Positions 44,609-53,437 of a DNA stretch of 64,000 bases are shown one piece after another. The notes under the pieces were generated by a model that worked only from the letters and a program-made list of their open reading frames with translations, was not told where the DNA came from and did not search any database. Numbering within the stretch: position 1 is the first letter of the stretch; the number at the start of each line of letters is the position of its first letter. Source of the stretch: Xylanibacter ruminicola Ga6B6 (GTDB lineage Bacteria > Bacteroidota > Bacteroidia > Bacteroidales > Bacteroidaceae); assembly GCF_000687715.1 (NCBI RefSeq), contig NZ_JHXD01000003.1:1-64000 (forward strand). Reading direction: 5' to 3'. Position numbers and translations under genes: made by a program.

Positions 44609-46864
44609 GTGAGTTACGCGGATATCATATTACCTGTTCCGTTAACAGGACTTTTTACCTACGCCGTGCCCGATGGCATGAGCGTAGGTATTGGTATGCG
44701 CGTACTGGTAACCTTCGGACGTAGCAAAACCTACTTGGGTATTGTGGCCCGATTACACAATGAGAAACCAAAAGACTATCAGGTAAAGCCCATCAGTCAG
44801 GTGATGGATGCCACACCTATCATTACTGATAACCAATTGAAACTATGGCAGTGGATAGCCGATTACTACATGTCGCCCATTGGCGAGGTGTATAAGGCTG
44901 CACTCCCGTCGGGACTGAAAGCCGAGGATGGTTATCGTCCACGTACCGAACTTTACATCCAGCTATCGCCTAAGTTCCGCAGCGAGCAGGCCTTGCATGT
45001 GGCTATCGATATGTTGCAGCGTGCTCCTAAGCAGCTCAAGGCTTTCCTGGATTATCTGGAACTCTCGGGTTGGGACCAGTTGGGACAGACCGAGGAACAG
45101 TTCGAGATAACCCGCGACGAGTTGATTAACCAGGGACACACCCTACAGTCGGTAAACGCCTTGGTGCAGCGTGGTGTGTTGGAAACCTATGATAAAGAGG
45201 TGGGGCGATTGAACTTTGGTGGCGATCCGCATCCTGAACATATCAAACCGCTGAGTGATGTACAGCAGGAAGCGTTTAACCAGATACAGTTCTCGTTTCT
45301 GCAGAAGAACGTGACGCTGCTGCATGGCGTGACCTCGAGCGGTAAAACCGAGATTTATATCCACCTGATACAGCAGGCGTTGGATAAGCATCAGCAGGTG
45401 CTTTATCTGTTGCCCGAGATTGCCCTTACCGTGCAGATGATGCAACGTCTGCAACGTGTGTTTGGCAATCGCCTGGGCATCTATCATAGCAAATACTCGG
45501 ATGCTGAGCGTGTGGAAATCTGGCAGAAACAGCTCTCGAAGCATCCCTATGATGTGATTCTGGGTGCGCGCAGTGCCGTGCTACTGCCTTTCCAGAACTT
45601 AGGACTGATTATTGTGGATGAGGAGCATGTGACCTCGTATAAACAGCAAGACCCAGCACCGCGTTATCATGCCCGTTCGGCAGCTATCATGCTGGCACAG
45701 ATGTATGGTGCCAAGACGTTATTGGGTACTGCCACGCCGTCGCTCGAGACCTATCATAATGCCAAAACGGGTAAGTATGGTTTGGTGGAGCTTTTCCAAC
45801 GTTATAAAGGTATTCAGCTGCCTGATATCCAGGTGGTGGATATCAAGGACCTGCAGCACCGTAAGATGATGAACGGTGCGTTCTCACCTTTGTTGTTGGC
45901 GAAGACCCGCGAGGCATTGGAGCGAGGCGAACAGGTGATATACTTCCAGAACCGTCGTGGCTATGCACCCATGATAGAATGCAAGCAATGTGGTTGGGTG
46001 CCTCATTGTCAGCATTGCGATGTGTCGCTGACGTTACATCGTAATATGAATCAGCTTACCTGTCACTACTGCGGCTACACCTACCAGGTACCCATCGAGT
46101 GCCCTGCCTGTGGTGGACATGATTTGATAACCAAGGGTTACGGCACCGAGAAGATTGAAGACCAGTTGCGTGATATCTTCCCTGAGGCCCGTATTGCCCG
46201 TATGGACCTTGATACCACCCGTACCCGTAATGCCTACGAACGTATCATCAGCGATTTCTCGGCAGGGCGTACCAATCTGTTGATAGGTACCCAGATGATA
46301 TCCAAGGGCTTGGATTTTGATAAGGTATCAGTTGTAGGTATTCTGAATGCCGACAACATGCTGAACTATCCCGATTTCCGTGCTTACGAGCAGGCTTATA
46401 TGATGATGGCTCAGGTAGCTGGGCGCGCCGGTCGTAAGGGTAAGCAGGGGTTGGTAATCCTACAAACCAAATCGCCAACGCTACCCGTTATCCAGCAGGT
46501 TGTGCAGAACGATTATGCCGGATTGTACCGTTCGCTGATAGCCGAGCGCCAGCATTTCCATTATCCGCCTTATTATCGCTTAATCTATGTTTATCTGAAA
46601 CATCGGTCGGATGCGGTGGTTGAGTCGGCAGGTATTGAGATGGGTAGCAGATTGCGCCAGTGGTTCTCGGCCCGTGTGTTAGGTCCCGACAAACCTGCCA
46701 TCGCTAAAGTAAAGTCGCTCTCTATTCGTAAGTTGGTGCTTAAGTTAGAACCAGGCATCGGTATGGTCGACGTGCGTAAATATTTAGCGCTTGCCCAGCA
46801 GCAGATGCTACAAGACAAGCGCTATTCGTCGCTTCAGATCTACTTTGATGTAGATCCATTATAA
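44609..46864 (+). CDS. priA: Primosomal protein N' (replication restart helicase PriA)
   Basis: This 751-residue superfamily 2 helicase reloads the replisome at stalled forks. It starts with GTG at 44609, three bases after the previous stop, giving the expected start SYADIILPVPLTGLFTYAVP. Landmarks: Walker A LLHGVTSSGKTEIYIHL (~245), Walker B IIVDEEH (~333), and the zinc region CKQCGWVPHCQHCDVSLTLH followed by CHYCGY and CPACGG (~455-500). LIGTQMISKGLDFDKV and AQVAGRAGRKGKQGLVILQT follow toward the C-terminus. All helicase motifs and eight metal-binding cysteines appear intact. It converges on the porin gene with 8 bp between. Confidence 0.97.
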   Translation: MSYADIILPVPLTGLFTYAVPDGMSVGIGMRVLVTFGRSKTYLGIVARLHNEKPKDYQVKPISQVMDATPIITDNQLKLWQWIADYYMSPIGEVYKAALPSGLKAEDGYRPRTELYIQLSPKFRSEQALHVAIDMLQRAPKQLKAFLDYLELSGWDQLGQTEEQFEITRDELINQGHTLQSVNALVQRGVLETYDKEVGRLNFGGDPHPEHIKPLSDVQQEAFNQIQFSFLQKNVTLLHGVTSSGKTEIYIHLIQQALDKHQQVLYLLPEIALTVQMMQRLQRVFGNRLGIYHSKYSDAERVEIWQKQLSKHPYDVILGARSAVLLPFQNLGLIIVDEEHVTSYKQQDPAPRYHARSAAIMLAQMYGAKTLLGTATPSLETYHNAKTGKYGLVELFQRYKGIQLPDIQVVDIKDLQHRKMMNGAFSPLLLAKTREALERGEQVIYFQNRRGYAPMIECKQCGWVPHCQHCDVSLTLHRNMNQLTCHYCGYTYQVPIECPACGGHDLITKGYGTEKIEDQLRDIFPEARIARMDLDTTRTRNAYERIISDFSAGRTNLLIGTQMISKGLDFDKVSVVGILNADNMLNYPDFRAYEQAYMMMAQVAGRAGRKGKQGLVILQTKSPTLPVIQQVVQNDYAGLYRSLIAERQHFHYPPYYRLIYVYLKHRSDAVVESAGIEMGSRLRQWFSARVLGPDKPAIAKVKSLSIRKLVLKLEPGIGMVDVRKYLALAQQQMLQDKRYSSLQIYFDVDPL

Positions 46865-46872
46865 TCAAATAC

Positions 46873-48357
46873 TTAAAAATTCAGTTCGCAACCAATACCC
46901 AGTACGCGGTTGGTACGTGTAAATGAGTCGCTGATCAGTGGCTCGGTTGAAGTAACACGATCGTAGTGACCGTAATTGGTCTGGAAGTAAGCAGCCTTCA
47001 GAGTGATGTTGTCGGCAGCCTTGTAGTTAAAGCCGAAACCTAAACTGTAGCTGTTTACTACGAACGACATATCGTTCATATACTCGTCGGTAAGCTGATA
47101 ACGGGTAATCTGACCACCACCACTGATGGTGAGCTTGTCGGTCAAATCCCACTCTACACCAGCCAGGTACTCGTTAGTACCGCCACCCAGCAGGTCTTGA
47201 GTATTGTTATACCACTTTACGTCCTTATCAAAGAAGTGATGATAACCTACGTTCAAACGGAAGTCGTCGCTGATGCTCCACATGGCACCAACTGCCAACT
47301 GTGCAGGTGAGTCCTCGTCAATCTTCTCAGAATCGCGGAACTTATTAATAGCGGGAATCTCGCTGGCCTCGTTAACGGTCGACTCGTTCTTCATGTGAAT
47401 CTCGGTCTTAGCCTCGTACTTAGCAGCGAAGTTGAACTTACCTACGCGCCAGTCGATACCAATAACAGGAGCTACACCTACGCTCGACTGGTTACACAGC
47501 AGGTTTACACCCTGTGAGTATTTCTGCAGTGAGTTCAGGCTCTGCTTGGTTCCCTCTAACTGGGCCAACTGAGTTGTGAGCTCGGCAGGAACGTCAACAC
47601 CTGCTGCCTGATACTGGGCTATACCTGCGTTAACCTTGCTGATACCTGCATCAACGGTAGTTGTTGCACCCTGCAGGAAACTACCGAAGTCCAGGTAACC
47701 ATTAGCGGTGTTTACCATGATGTTGCTGATCTTTGCCTTGTAGGTAGCTGTACCGTAAAGCACACGCAGACCACCGTAAACCGACAGATCCTTTGTGACC
47801 TTGTAGGCAGCACCAAGCTGGAAACCAAAGTAGTACTGACGGCCCTGCATGTAGCCATCCATATCGTAACCGGTAGCGCCCAGAGGCTTCAGCTGGTTGG
47901 CAATGCCACCAACAACGCTCTCGAACGAACCCAGTCCGTCCTGGAACTCACAGGCTCCACCACCACCAGGAACTGAGAAGTTGAACTGCAAACTCCAGTT
48001 GCCCTTGTTGTAAGCGGCCTGGATTGAGGGGATAAATGGTGCATCGGCAATACCCTCGAAAGTCTTGGTGCTCTGACCGTTGTTCTTCTTACCTAAGGCA
48101 AACAGCGGATTGTTGCACTCGATAGTACGGGTCTGGTGAGCATACTGCCAGTTGATACCTAAATAGAAACCTTCGGGCATGAAGGCTACACCGGCGGGGT
48201 TACTGTATACTCCATCAAGACCGATGGCTGCATCTCGCGCAGGGTTGCGCAAAAAGTCGATACTCTGATTGGTGTTGGTTAAGATGCCACCTGCTGTGGC
48301 TGTTGTTGTAGCTGCTGTCAGCATCAGACTGGCCAGCAAGACATTCATCTTTTTCAT
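46873..48357 (-). CDS. FadL/OmpP1-family outer-membrane transport protein
   Basis: This 494-residue barrel has a signal peptide (~1-22) and the FadL-type start GGILTNTNQSIDFLRNPARD and VYSNPAGVAFMPEGFYLGIN, where the N-terminal Asn-Pro-Ala hatch motif is clear. FadL proteins move hydrophobic molecules across the outer membrane. An extra helical segment around residues 225-275 (TVDAGISKVNAGIAQYQAAG, then ELTTQLAQLEGTKQSLNSLQ) looks like a coiled-coil insertion. It ends RVLGIGCELNF. It is monocistronic with a promoter box at 48388-48395. Confidence 0.88.
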   Translation of the reverse strand: MKKMNVLLASLMLTAATTTATAGGILTNTNQSIDFLRNPARDAAIGLDGVYSNPAGVAFMPEGFYLGINWQYAHQTRTIECNNPLFALGKKNNGQSTKTFEGIADAPFIPSIQAAYNKGNWSLQFNFSVPGGGGACEFQDGLGSFESVVGGIANQLKPLGATGYDMDGYMQGRQYYFGFQLGAAYKVTKDLSVYGGLRVLYGTATYKAKISNIMVNTANGYLDFGSFLQGATTTVDAGISKVNAGIAQYQAAGVDVPAELTTQLAQLEGTKQSLNSLQKYSQGVNLLCNQSSVGVAPVIGIDWRVGKFNFAAKYEAKTEIHMKNESTVNEASEIPAINKFRDSEKIDEDSPAQLAVGAMWSISDDFRLNVGYHHFFDKDVKWYNNTQDLLGGGTNEYLAGVEWDLTDKLTISGGGQITRYQLTDEYMNDMSFVVNSYSLGFGFNYKAADNITLKAAYFQTNYGHYDRVTSTEPLISDSFTRTNRVLGIGCELNF

Positions 48358-48387
48358 AATTTAAACACTTTTTTTCAAAATCGGCTG

Positions 48388-48395
48388 CAAAGGTA
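48388..48395 (-). promoter_or_regulatory. Promoter box TACCTTTG of the FadL-family gene
   Basis: On the minus strand this matches TAnnTTTG, 31 bases before the ATG at 48357. Confidence 0.65.
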
Positions 48396-48455
48396 TACTG
48401 AATGTTTTAAAATCTTATGTTTACGCACACAAAGTTAACGTTGTTTAACGAAAAT

Positions 48456-48523
48456 TGCACACAAACCTGCACAAATGTGCAAAAGTGTGCAGGTTTTTGC
48501 ACACTTTTGGGTGGTTTTGTGCA
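48456..48523. repeat. Cluster of six TGTGCA/TGCACA hexamers with an 11-bp inverted repeat
   Basis: Hexamers occur at 48456, 48468, 48476, 48486, 48498 and 48518 in both orientations. AAACCTGCACA at 48463-48473 pairs perfectly with 48486-48496. The cluster lies between the stop of the PgpH-like gene and the promoter of the FadL-family gene, both on minus. It may act as a terminator for the former, a regulatory site for the latter, or both. Confidence 0.6.
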
Positions 48524-48532
48524 TAAATGGAT

Positions 48533-50584
48533 TTACTTTTTCAGCTCAGGGTAGCTCAAACGGGTGTGATAGATGGTCTTCAGCTTCTCAATCAGTACGG
48601 TTTTGGCATAGGCAATATCACGGAAGGTAATGGGGCACTCCTTAAAGTAACCCTCGGCCACCTGAGCATCAATCAGTCTGTTAACCAGTTCGCGAATCGA
48701 CTTTTCTGTGTAGTCGGGCAGCGAGCGCGAGGCGGCTTCTACGGTGTCGGCCATCATCAGGATGGCCTGCTCCTTAGTAAACGGATTAGGACCAGGGTAG
48801 GTAAACAGCAGGTCGTCGACATCGTCGTTGGGGTGAGCATTCTTATATTGTACGTAGAAGTACTTGGTTTTTCCCTGTCCGTGGTGGGTGGTAATAAATT
48901 CCTTGATCACATCGGGCAGGTTGTACTTGTCGGCCAGTTTGGTTCCCTCGGTAACATGACTGATAATCATCTGGGCGCTGTCTATAGGATTCATCTTCTC
49001 GTGTGGATTTACACCCGACTGGTTTTCGGTAAAATAGATAGGATTAACAATCTTACCAATATCATGATACAGTGCACCAGTACGCACCAACTGACTCTTG
49101 GCACCAATCTTGTTGGCAATCTCGGCAGCCAGGTTTCCTACCTGAATAGAGTGCTGGAAAGTGCCTGGGGCAACCTCGCTCATCTTGCGCAGCACGACCT
49201 TGTTCATGTCAGAAAGCTCAATCAGCGTGATATTAGATGTAAAGCCGAAGGCCTTCTCGATGACATAGAGTAGGGGATATGAGCAGAATAGCAATACACC
49301 GTTGATAATCAGGTAGTTGTATTCGCTATAACTGATTTTCGAAATGTCGTTGATGCGAATCCAGTCGAGTGCCAGGTTTGTAAGAATTCCTGCCAAGGTT
49401 ACCGATACGGCTGTCCAGAACAGCTGTGAACGACTTGACAGTTCGCGCAGCGAGAAGATGGCTACCAATCCGGCTACCAGTTCAACGGCTACAAACTCCA
49501 GCGGGTACTGCAGGAAGCAGGCGCAGGTAAGAACCATTGTAGAATGGGCCATAAAGGCTGTTCGCGAATCCATGAACACTCGGATGAAGATGGGCACCAT
49601 CGCAAATGGTACGATATAAACATGTAGTACGCTGTGCTCTACCATCGCCGAGGCAATAATCGTAAACAGCACAATGAGTGCATACAGCATGGTGGTAGAT
49701 CGTACCTTCTCAAAGTAGTCTTTTCTGAACAGGGTGAGGAAGATGGTAAAGCAGGCAATCAGGATGGCTGTGTACAGCAACTGTCCCATGATGTTCAGGC
49801 GAATCTTCTCCTGATCCACATTCTGACGCTCCATCTCCTTCTGGAACGATAGCAGTTTGTTGTAGGTTTTGCCGTCGACGATATCACCACGGTCGATAAT
49901 CTTCTCGCCTCGCTGTACCAGTCCGCTGGCCAGCGGAATACTGTTTTGCAGGTCGTTCAAACTGGCCTCGCTGCGTTCCTTGTCGTAGGTGAGGTTGGGG
50001 GTGATATAGTCATTTAGGTTACATTTCTGCAGTACCTCACGATGCTTGGCAAGTGTCTGATCCTGAAACAGTTGCTCGTAGGCCGATACCACCGAGTATA
50101 CATGGCTGATTTGTAGGCTGGTGGCGTTCTTACCGCTGACGATACGTACAAATCGAGAGGTGTCCTTGCTGATCTTGGCATAGTCGGAATTGCTCATGAT
50201 ACCCTGCTCGTACAAACGGTGCAGACGGTTTGAGATAATGCTGATGTAATCGTTGTGCAGTCCGGGAATGCCGTTTGAGTAGTCTTTTGAGAACTGGCGC
50301 ACCTGTTTGCCCACAATCTCGCTGTTCATGATGTAATACGGTTCGTATTGCTTCATGATGCTGTCGCGTTCGGCCTTCACGGCTTCATCACTCTTGTAGA
50401 TGGGAAAGTCGAATGGCGCTTTCAGGTCGGTATATATCCAGGGTCGGCCTTTTTCGATCTTGAAATTATGCTGACTGCTGCGTGGCATCATCCACACGAT
50501 GATGGCAACAGTTATGATGATCAGACCCAAACGAATGAGGAAATCACGCCAAGTTAGGTCGTTTTTAATGTTAAAACTACTCAT
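48533..50584 (-). CDS. PgpH-like 7TM HD-domain phosphohydrolase (probable c-di-AMP phosphodiesterase)
   Basis: Start placed at the ATG at 50584 (683 residues), because the promoter box at 50612-50619 lies inside any longer reading frame. Order of parts: one N-terminal membrane helix (~10-30), an extracytoplasmic helical domain (~40-265), several membrane helices (~275-455) and a cytoplasmic HD domain. The HD motif is ALYHDIGKIVNPIYFTENQS (~512-531), with IISHVTEGTKLADKYNLPD and ITTHHGQGKTKYFY after it. These are the marks of the PgpH group, whose studied members hydrolyse cyclic di-AMP. It is divergent from gltX. That the substrate here is c-di-AMP is inferred from family. Confidence 0.92.
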   Translation of the reverse strand: MSSFNIKNDLTWRDFLIRLGLIIITVAIIVWMMPRSSQHNFKIEKGRPWIYTDLKAPFDFPIYKSDEAVKAERDSIMKQYEPYYIMNSEIVGKQVRQFSKDYSNGIPGLHNDYISIISNRLHRLYEQGIMSNSDYAKISKDTSRFVRIVSGKNATSLQISHVYSVVSAYEQLFQDQTLAKHREVLQKCNLNDYITPNLTYDKERSEASLNDLQNSIPLASGLVQRGEKIIDRGDIVDGKTYNKLLSFQKEMERQNVDQEKIRLNIMGQLLYTAILIACFTIFLTLFRKDYFEKVRSTTMLYALIVLFTIIASAMVEHSVLHVYIVPFAMVPIFIRVFMDSRTAFMAHSTMVLTCACFLQYPLEFVAVELVAGLVAIFSLRELSSRSQLFWTAVSVTLAGILTNLALDWIRINDISKISYSEYNYLIINGVLLFCSYPLLYVIEKAFGFTSNITLIELSDMNKVVLRKMSEVAPGTFQHSIQVGNLAAEIANKIGAKSQLVRTGALYHDIGKIVNPIYFTENQSGVNPHEKMNPIDSAQMIISHVTEGTKLADKYNLPDVIKEFITTHHGQGKTKYFYVQYKNAHPNDDVDDLLFTYPGPNPFTKEQAILMMADTVEAASRSLPDYTEKSIRELVNRLIDAQVAEGYFKECPITFRDIAYAKTVLIEKLKTIYHTRLSYPELKK

Positions 50585-50611
50585 TTCTACGTATTTTATG
50601 CAATTATGGTG

Positions 50612-50619
50612 CAAAAATA
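50612..50619 (-). promoter_or_regulatory. Promoter box TATTTTTG of the PgpH-like gene
   Basis: TAnnTTTG on the minus strand, 28 bases before the chosen ATG at 50584; it decides the start of that gene. Confidence 0.65.
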
Positions 50620-50642
50620 CGAAAAAACTCTCAATTTTTTTG

Positions 50643-50650
50643 TAACTTTG
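50643..50650 (+). promoter_or_regulatory. Promoter box TAACTTTG of gltX
   Basis: TAnnTTTG match, 20 bases before the gltX ATG at 50671. Confidence 0.7.
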
Positions 50651-50670
50651 CACACAAATTTTAATTGATT

Positions 50671-52188
50671 ATGTCAGAAAGAAGAGTTAGAGTACGTTTT
50701 GCACCCAGTCCAACGGGTGCTTTGCACATTGGTGGTGTGCGCACAGCATTGTATAACTATCTGTTTGCCAAGCAGCATGGTGGTGATCTGGTTTTCCGTA
50801 TCGAGGATACCGATAGTAACCGTTTCGTACCAGGTGCCGAGGAGTATATCATCGAGTCGTTCAAGTGGCTCGGTATCAAGTTTGATGAAGGTGTTAGCTT
50901 TGGTGGCGACAAAGGTCCTTATCGCCAGAGCGAACGTCGTGATATTTACAAGAAATATGTTCAGCAGTTGCTGGATGCCGATAAGGCTTATATTGCTTTC
51001 GATACCCCAGAGGAGTTGGAGGCTAAGCGTGCTGAGATTCAGAACTTCCAGTACGATTGTCATACCCGCGGTCAGATGCATAACTCGCTGACCATGCCTA
51101 AGGAAGAGGTTGAGAAGCTGATTGCCGAGGGTAAACAGTATGTGGTTCGCTTCAAGGTTGAGGCTGGTCAGGAGATCCTGGTTAACGACCTGATTCGTGG
51201 CGAGGTACGTGTGAAGAGCGATATCTGTGATGATAAGGTGCTTTATAAGAGTGCCGACCAGCTACCTACCTATCATCTGGCTAACATCGTTGACGACCAT
51301 CTGATGGAAATCTCGCATGTTATCCGTGGTGAGGAGTGGTTGCCATCTGCTCCATTGCACGTCATGTTGTATCGTGCTTTCGGTTGGGAGGACACCATGC
51401 CTCAGTTTGCTCACCTGCCATTGCTGCTCAAGCCCGATGGTAAGGGTAAACTGTCGAAGCGTGACGGCGACCGTCTGGGATTCCCTGTATTCCCACTGCT
51501 GTGGAAGGATCCTAAGAGTGGTGAGACTTCTCGCGGTTATCGTGAGGATGGCTACTTCCCAGAGGCTGTTATCAACTTCCTGGCTCTGCTTGGATGGAAT
51601 CCTGGTACTGAGCAGGAAATCTTCTCACTCGATGAGCTGGTTCCTCTGTTCGATATCTCTAAATGTTCAAAGGCTGGTGCCAAGTTCGCCTTCGAGAAGG
51701 CTGTTTGGTTCAACCACGAGTATATTCTGAAGAAGAGCAACGAGGAGATTGCTGCTCTCTTCGAGCCTATCGTGAAAGAGCATTGTCCTAACGAGACTTC
51801 AGAGCGTGTTCTCAAGGTTACCGAGATGATGAAGGATCGTGTATCGTTTGTTCACGAGTTGTGGCCACTTTGCTCGTTCTTCTTCGAGGCTCCTACAGCC
51901 TACGATGAGAAGACTGCCAAGAAGCGTTGGAAGGAAGATAGTGCTCAGGTGATGACCGAACTGATCGGTGTGCTTGAGGGTATCGACGACTTCTCGCTCG
52001 AGAATCAGGAGCAGATTGTACACGCTTGGGTTGAGCAGAAGGAGTATAAGCTGGGTAATGTAATGAACGCATGGCGACTCACTCTCGTTGGCGAGGGTAA
52101 GGGTCCTGGCATGTTCGATATCTCTGCCTTCCTGGGTAAGGAGGAGACCATCGCCAGAATGAAACGTGCGATTGAAGTACTGGGCTAA
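50671..52188 (+). CDS. gltX: Glutamyl-tRNA synthetase
   Basis: This 505-residue class I aminoacyl-tRNA synthetase charges tRNA-Glu. The start is the ATG at 50671 ([16 protein letters not shown]); an in-frame TTG two codons upstream is not needed. The HIGH-like motif appears in [20 protein letters not shown] and the KMSKS motif as [16 protein letters not shown] (Lys260 onward). The C-terminal helical anticodon-binding domain is complete. The stop overlaps the waaA start by one base, so the pair is co-transcribed. Confidence 0.98.
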   Translation: MSERRVRVRFAPSPTGALHIGGVRTALYNYLFAKQHGGDLVFRIEDTDSNRFVPGAEEYIIESFKWLGIKFDEGVSFGGDKGPYRQSERRDIYKKYVQQLLDADKAYIAFDTPEELEAKRAEIQNFQYDCHTRGQMHNSLTMPKEEVEKLIAEGKQYVVRFKVEAGQEILVNDLIRGEVRVKSDICDDKVLYKSADQLPTYHLANIVDDHLMEISHVIRGEEWLPSAPLHVMLYRAFGWEDTMPQFAHLPLLLKPDGKGKLSKRDGDRLGFPVFPLLWKDPKSGETSRGYREDGYFPEAVINFLALLGWNPGTEQEIFSLDELVPLFDISKCSKAGAKFAFEKAVWFNHEYILKKSNEEIAALFEPIVKEHCPNETSERVLKVTEMMKDRVSFVHELWPLCSFFFEAPTAYDEKTAKKRWKEDSAQVMTELIGVLEGIDDFSLENQEQIVHAWVEQKEYKLGNVMNAWRLTLVGEGKGPGMFDISAFLGKEETIARMKRAIEVLG

Positions 52189-53423
52189 TGATTTACAACC
52201 TTGTCATATATCTGTATCTTCTTGGAGTGGCTATTTATAGCCGCTTCAATGAGAAGGTACGTAAAATGTGGCGTGGCGAGCGCGAGGCATTCAAGATTCT
52301 ACGCGAAAAGGTAGATCCGAATGCCAAGTACGTGTGGTTCCATGCTGCCTCGCTGGGTGAGTTTGAGCAGGGACGCCCCTTGATGGAGCAGCTGCGCAAG
52401 GATCATCCTGAATACAAGATTCTGCTCACATTCTTCTCGCCCTCAGGTTATGAGGTGCGTAAGAACTACGAGGGTGCTGATATCATCACCTATCTGCCAC
52501 TCGACACCATCACCAACGCACGTCGTTTCCTGCGTACCGTACGTCCTGTGATGGCTTTCTTCATCAAGTATGAGTTCTGGTACAACTACCTGCATATTCT
52601 GAAGCATCGTGGTGTACCTGTCTATAGCGTGTCGAGCATCTTCCGTCCCGAGCAGGTGTTCTTTAAGTGGTATGGCCGCCAGTATGGTCGCGTGCTTAAT
52701 TGCTTCACTCATTTCTTTGTGCAGAACGAGATCAGCAAGGAACTCTTGGCCAAGATTGGTATCACCGATACTACCGTGGTGGGCGATACCCGCTTCGACC
52801 GTGTGCTGCAGATTAAAGAGGCTGCCAAGCAACTGCCTGTTGTTGAGGCATTCGTGAAGGATGCTCCTCTGGTGTTCGTGGCAGGTTCGTCGTGGCCTCC
52901 CGATGAAGAGATTTTCATTAAATACTTTAATGAGCATAAGAACTGGAAACTGATTATCGCCCCTCATGTGATTGGCGAGGATCATTTGCAGCAGATAGAA
53001 AAACTGCTCGAAGGTCGCAAGGTCATCCGCTATACCACTCTAGATGGGCTAGATAATCTAGAAAATCTAGATAAGCAGGATGTGTTGATTATCAACTGCT
53101 TCGGCTTGCTGTCGAGCATCTATCACTATGGCAATGTGGCTTATGTCGGTGGCGGTTTTGGTGTTGGTATCCACAACCTGTTGGAGGCTGCTGTTTGGGA
53201 TGTGCCCGTATTCTTTGGTCCCAACAACCAGAAGTTCCAGGAGGCTCAGGGACTGAAGACCAGCGGTGGTTTCGAGATTAGCAGCTACGAAGATTTTGCT
53301 GCACAGATGGATCGCTTTGCTGCCGATGCTGCCTACCTGCAGGAGCAGGGCCAAAAGGCTGGTCATTTTGTAAAGGGCCAGTCGGGTGCCACACAGAAGG
53401 TACTCTCGTCTGTCGCTCTGTAA
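52188..53423 (+). CDS. waaA: 3-deoxy-D-manno-octulosonic acid (Kdo) transferase
   Basis: This 411-residue membrane-associated GT-B enzyme (family GT30) adds Kdo to lipid A precursors in lipopolysaccharide synthesis. It has an N-terminal hydrophobic helix (~1-18), VWFHAASLGEFEQGRPLMEQ with the expected Glu, TYLPLDTITNARRFL and FIKYEFWYNYLHIL. C-terminal landmarks are VAGSSWPPDEEI and VAYVGGGFGVGIHNLLEAAV followed by PVFFGPNNQKF. Residues 285-296 (LDGLDNLENLDK) are encoded by four 9-bp units starting with CTA codons. This looks like a repeat expansion in a loop rather than conserved sequence. Confidence 0.96.
   Translation: MIYNLVIYLYLLGVAIYSRFNEKVRKMWRGEREAFKILREKVDPNAKYVWFHAASLGEFEQGRPLMEQLRKDHPEYKILLTFFSPSGYEVRKNYEGADIITYLPLDTITNARRFLRTVRPVMAFFIKYEFWYNYLHILKHRGVPVYSVSSIFRPEQVFFKWYGRQYGRVLNCFTHFFVQNEISKELLAKIGITDTTVVGDTRFDRVLQIKEAAKQLPVVEAFVKDAPLVFVAGSSWPPDEEIFIKYFNEHKNWKLIIAPHVIGEDHLQQIEKLLEGRKVIRYTTLDGLDNLENLDKQDVLIINCFGLLSSIYHYGNVAYVGGGFGVGIHNLLEAAVWDVPVFFGPNNQKFQEAQGLKTSGGFEISSYEDFAAQMDRFAADAAYLQEQGQKAGHFVKGQSGATQKVLSSVAL
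53040..53075 (+). repeat. In-frame 9-bp CTAG repeat inside waaA
   Basis: Four consecutive units CTAGATGGG, CTAGATAAT, CTAGAAAAT, CTAGATAAG encode LDG, LDN, LEN, LDK. The unit has the same 9-bp period and CTAG start as the array in the 23S-5S spacer at 202-237. Confidence 0.85.
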
Positions 53424-53437
53424 TTTTTTTGTAAAGC

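Noticed and set aside
50585-50653. N-terminal extension of the PgpH-like protein
   Set aside because: The extension would overlap the promoter box at 50612-50619; the ATG at 50584 fits the leader length.
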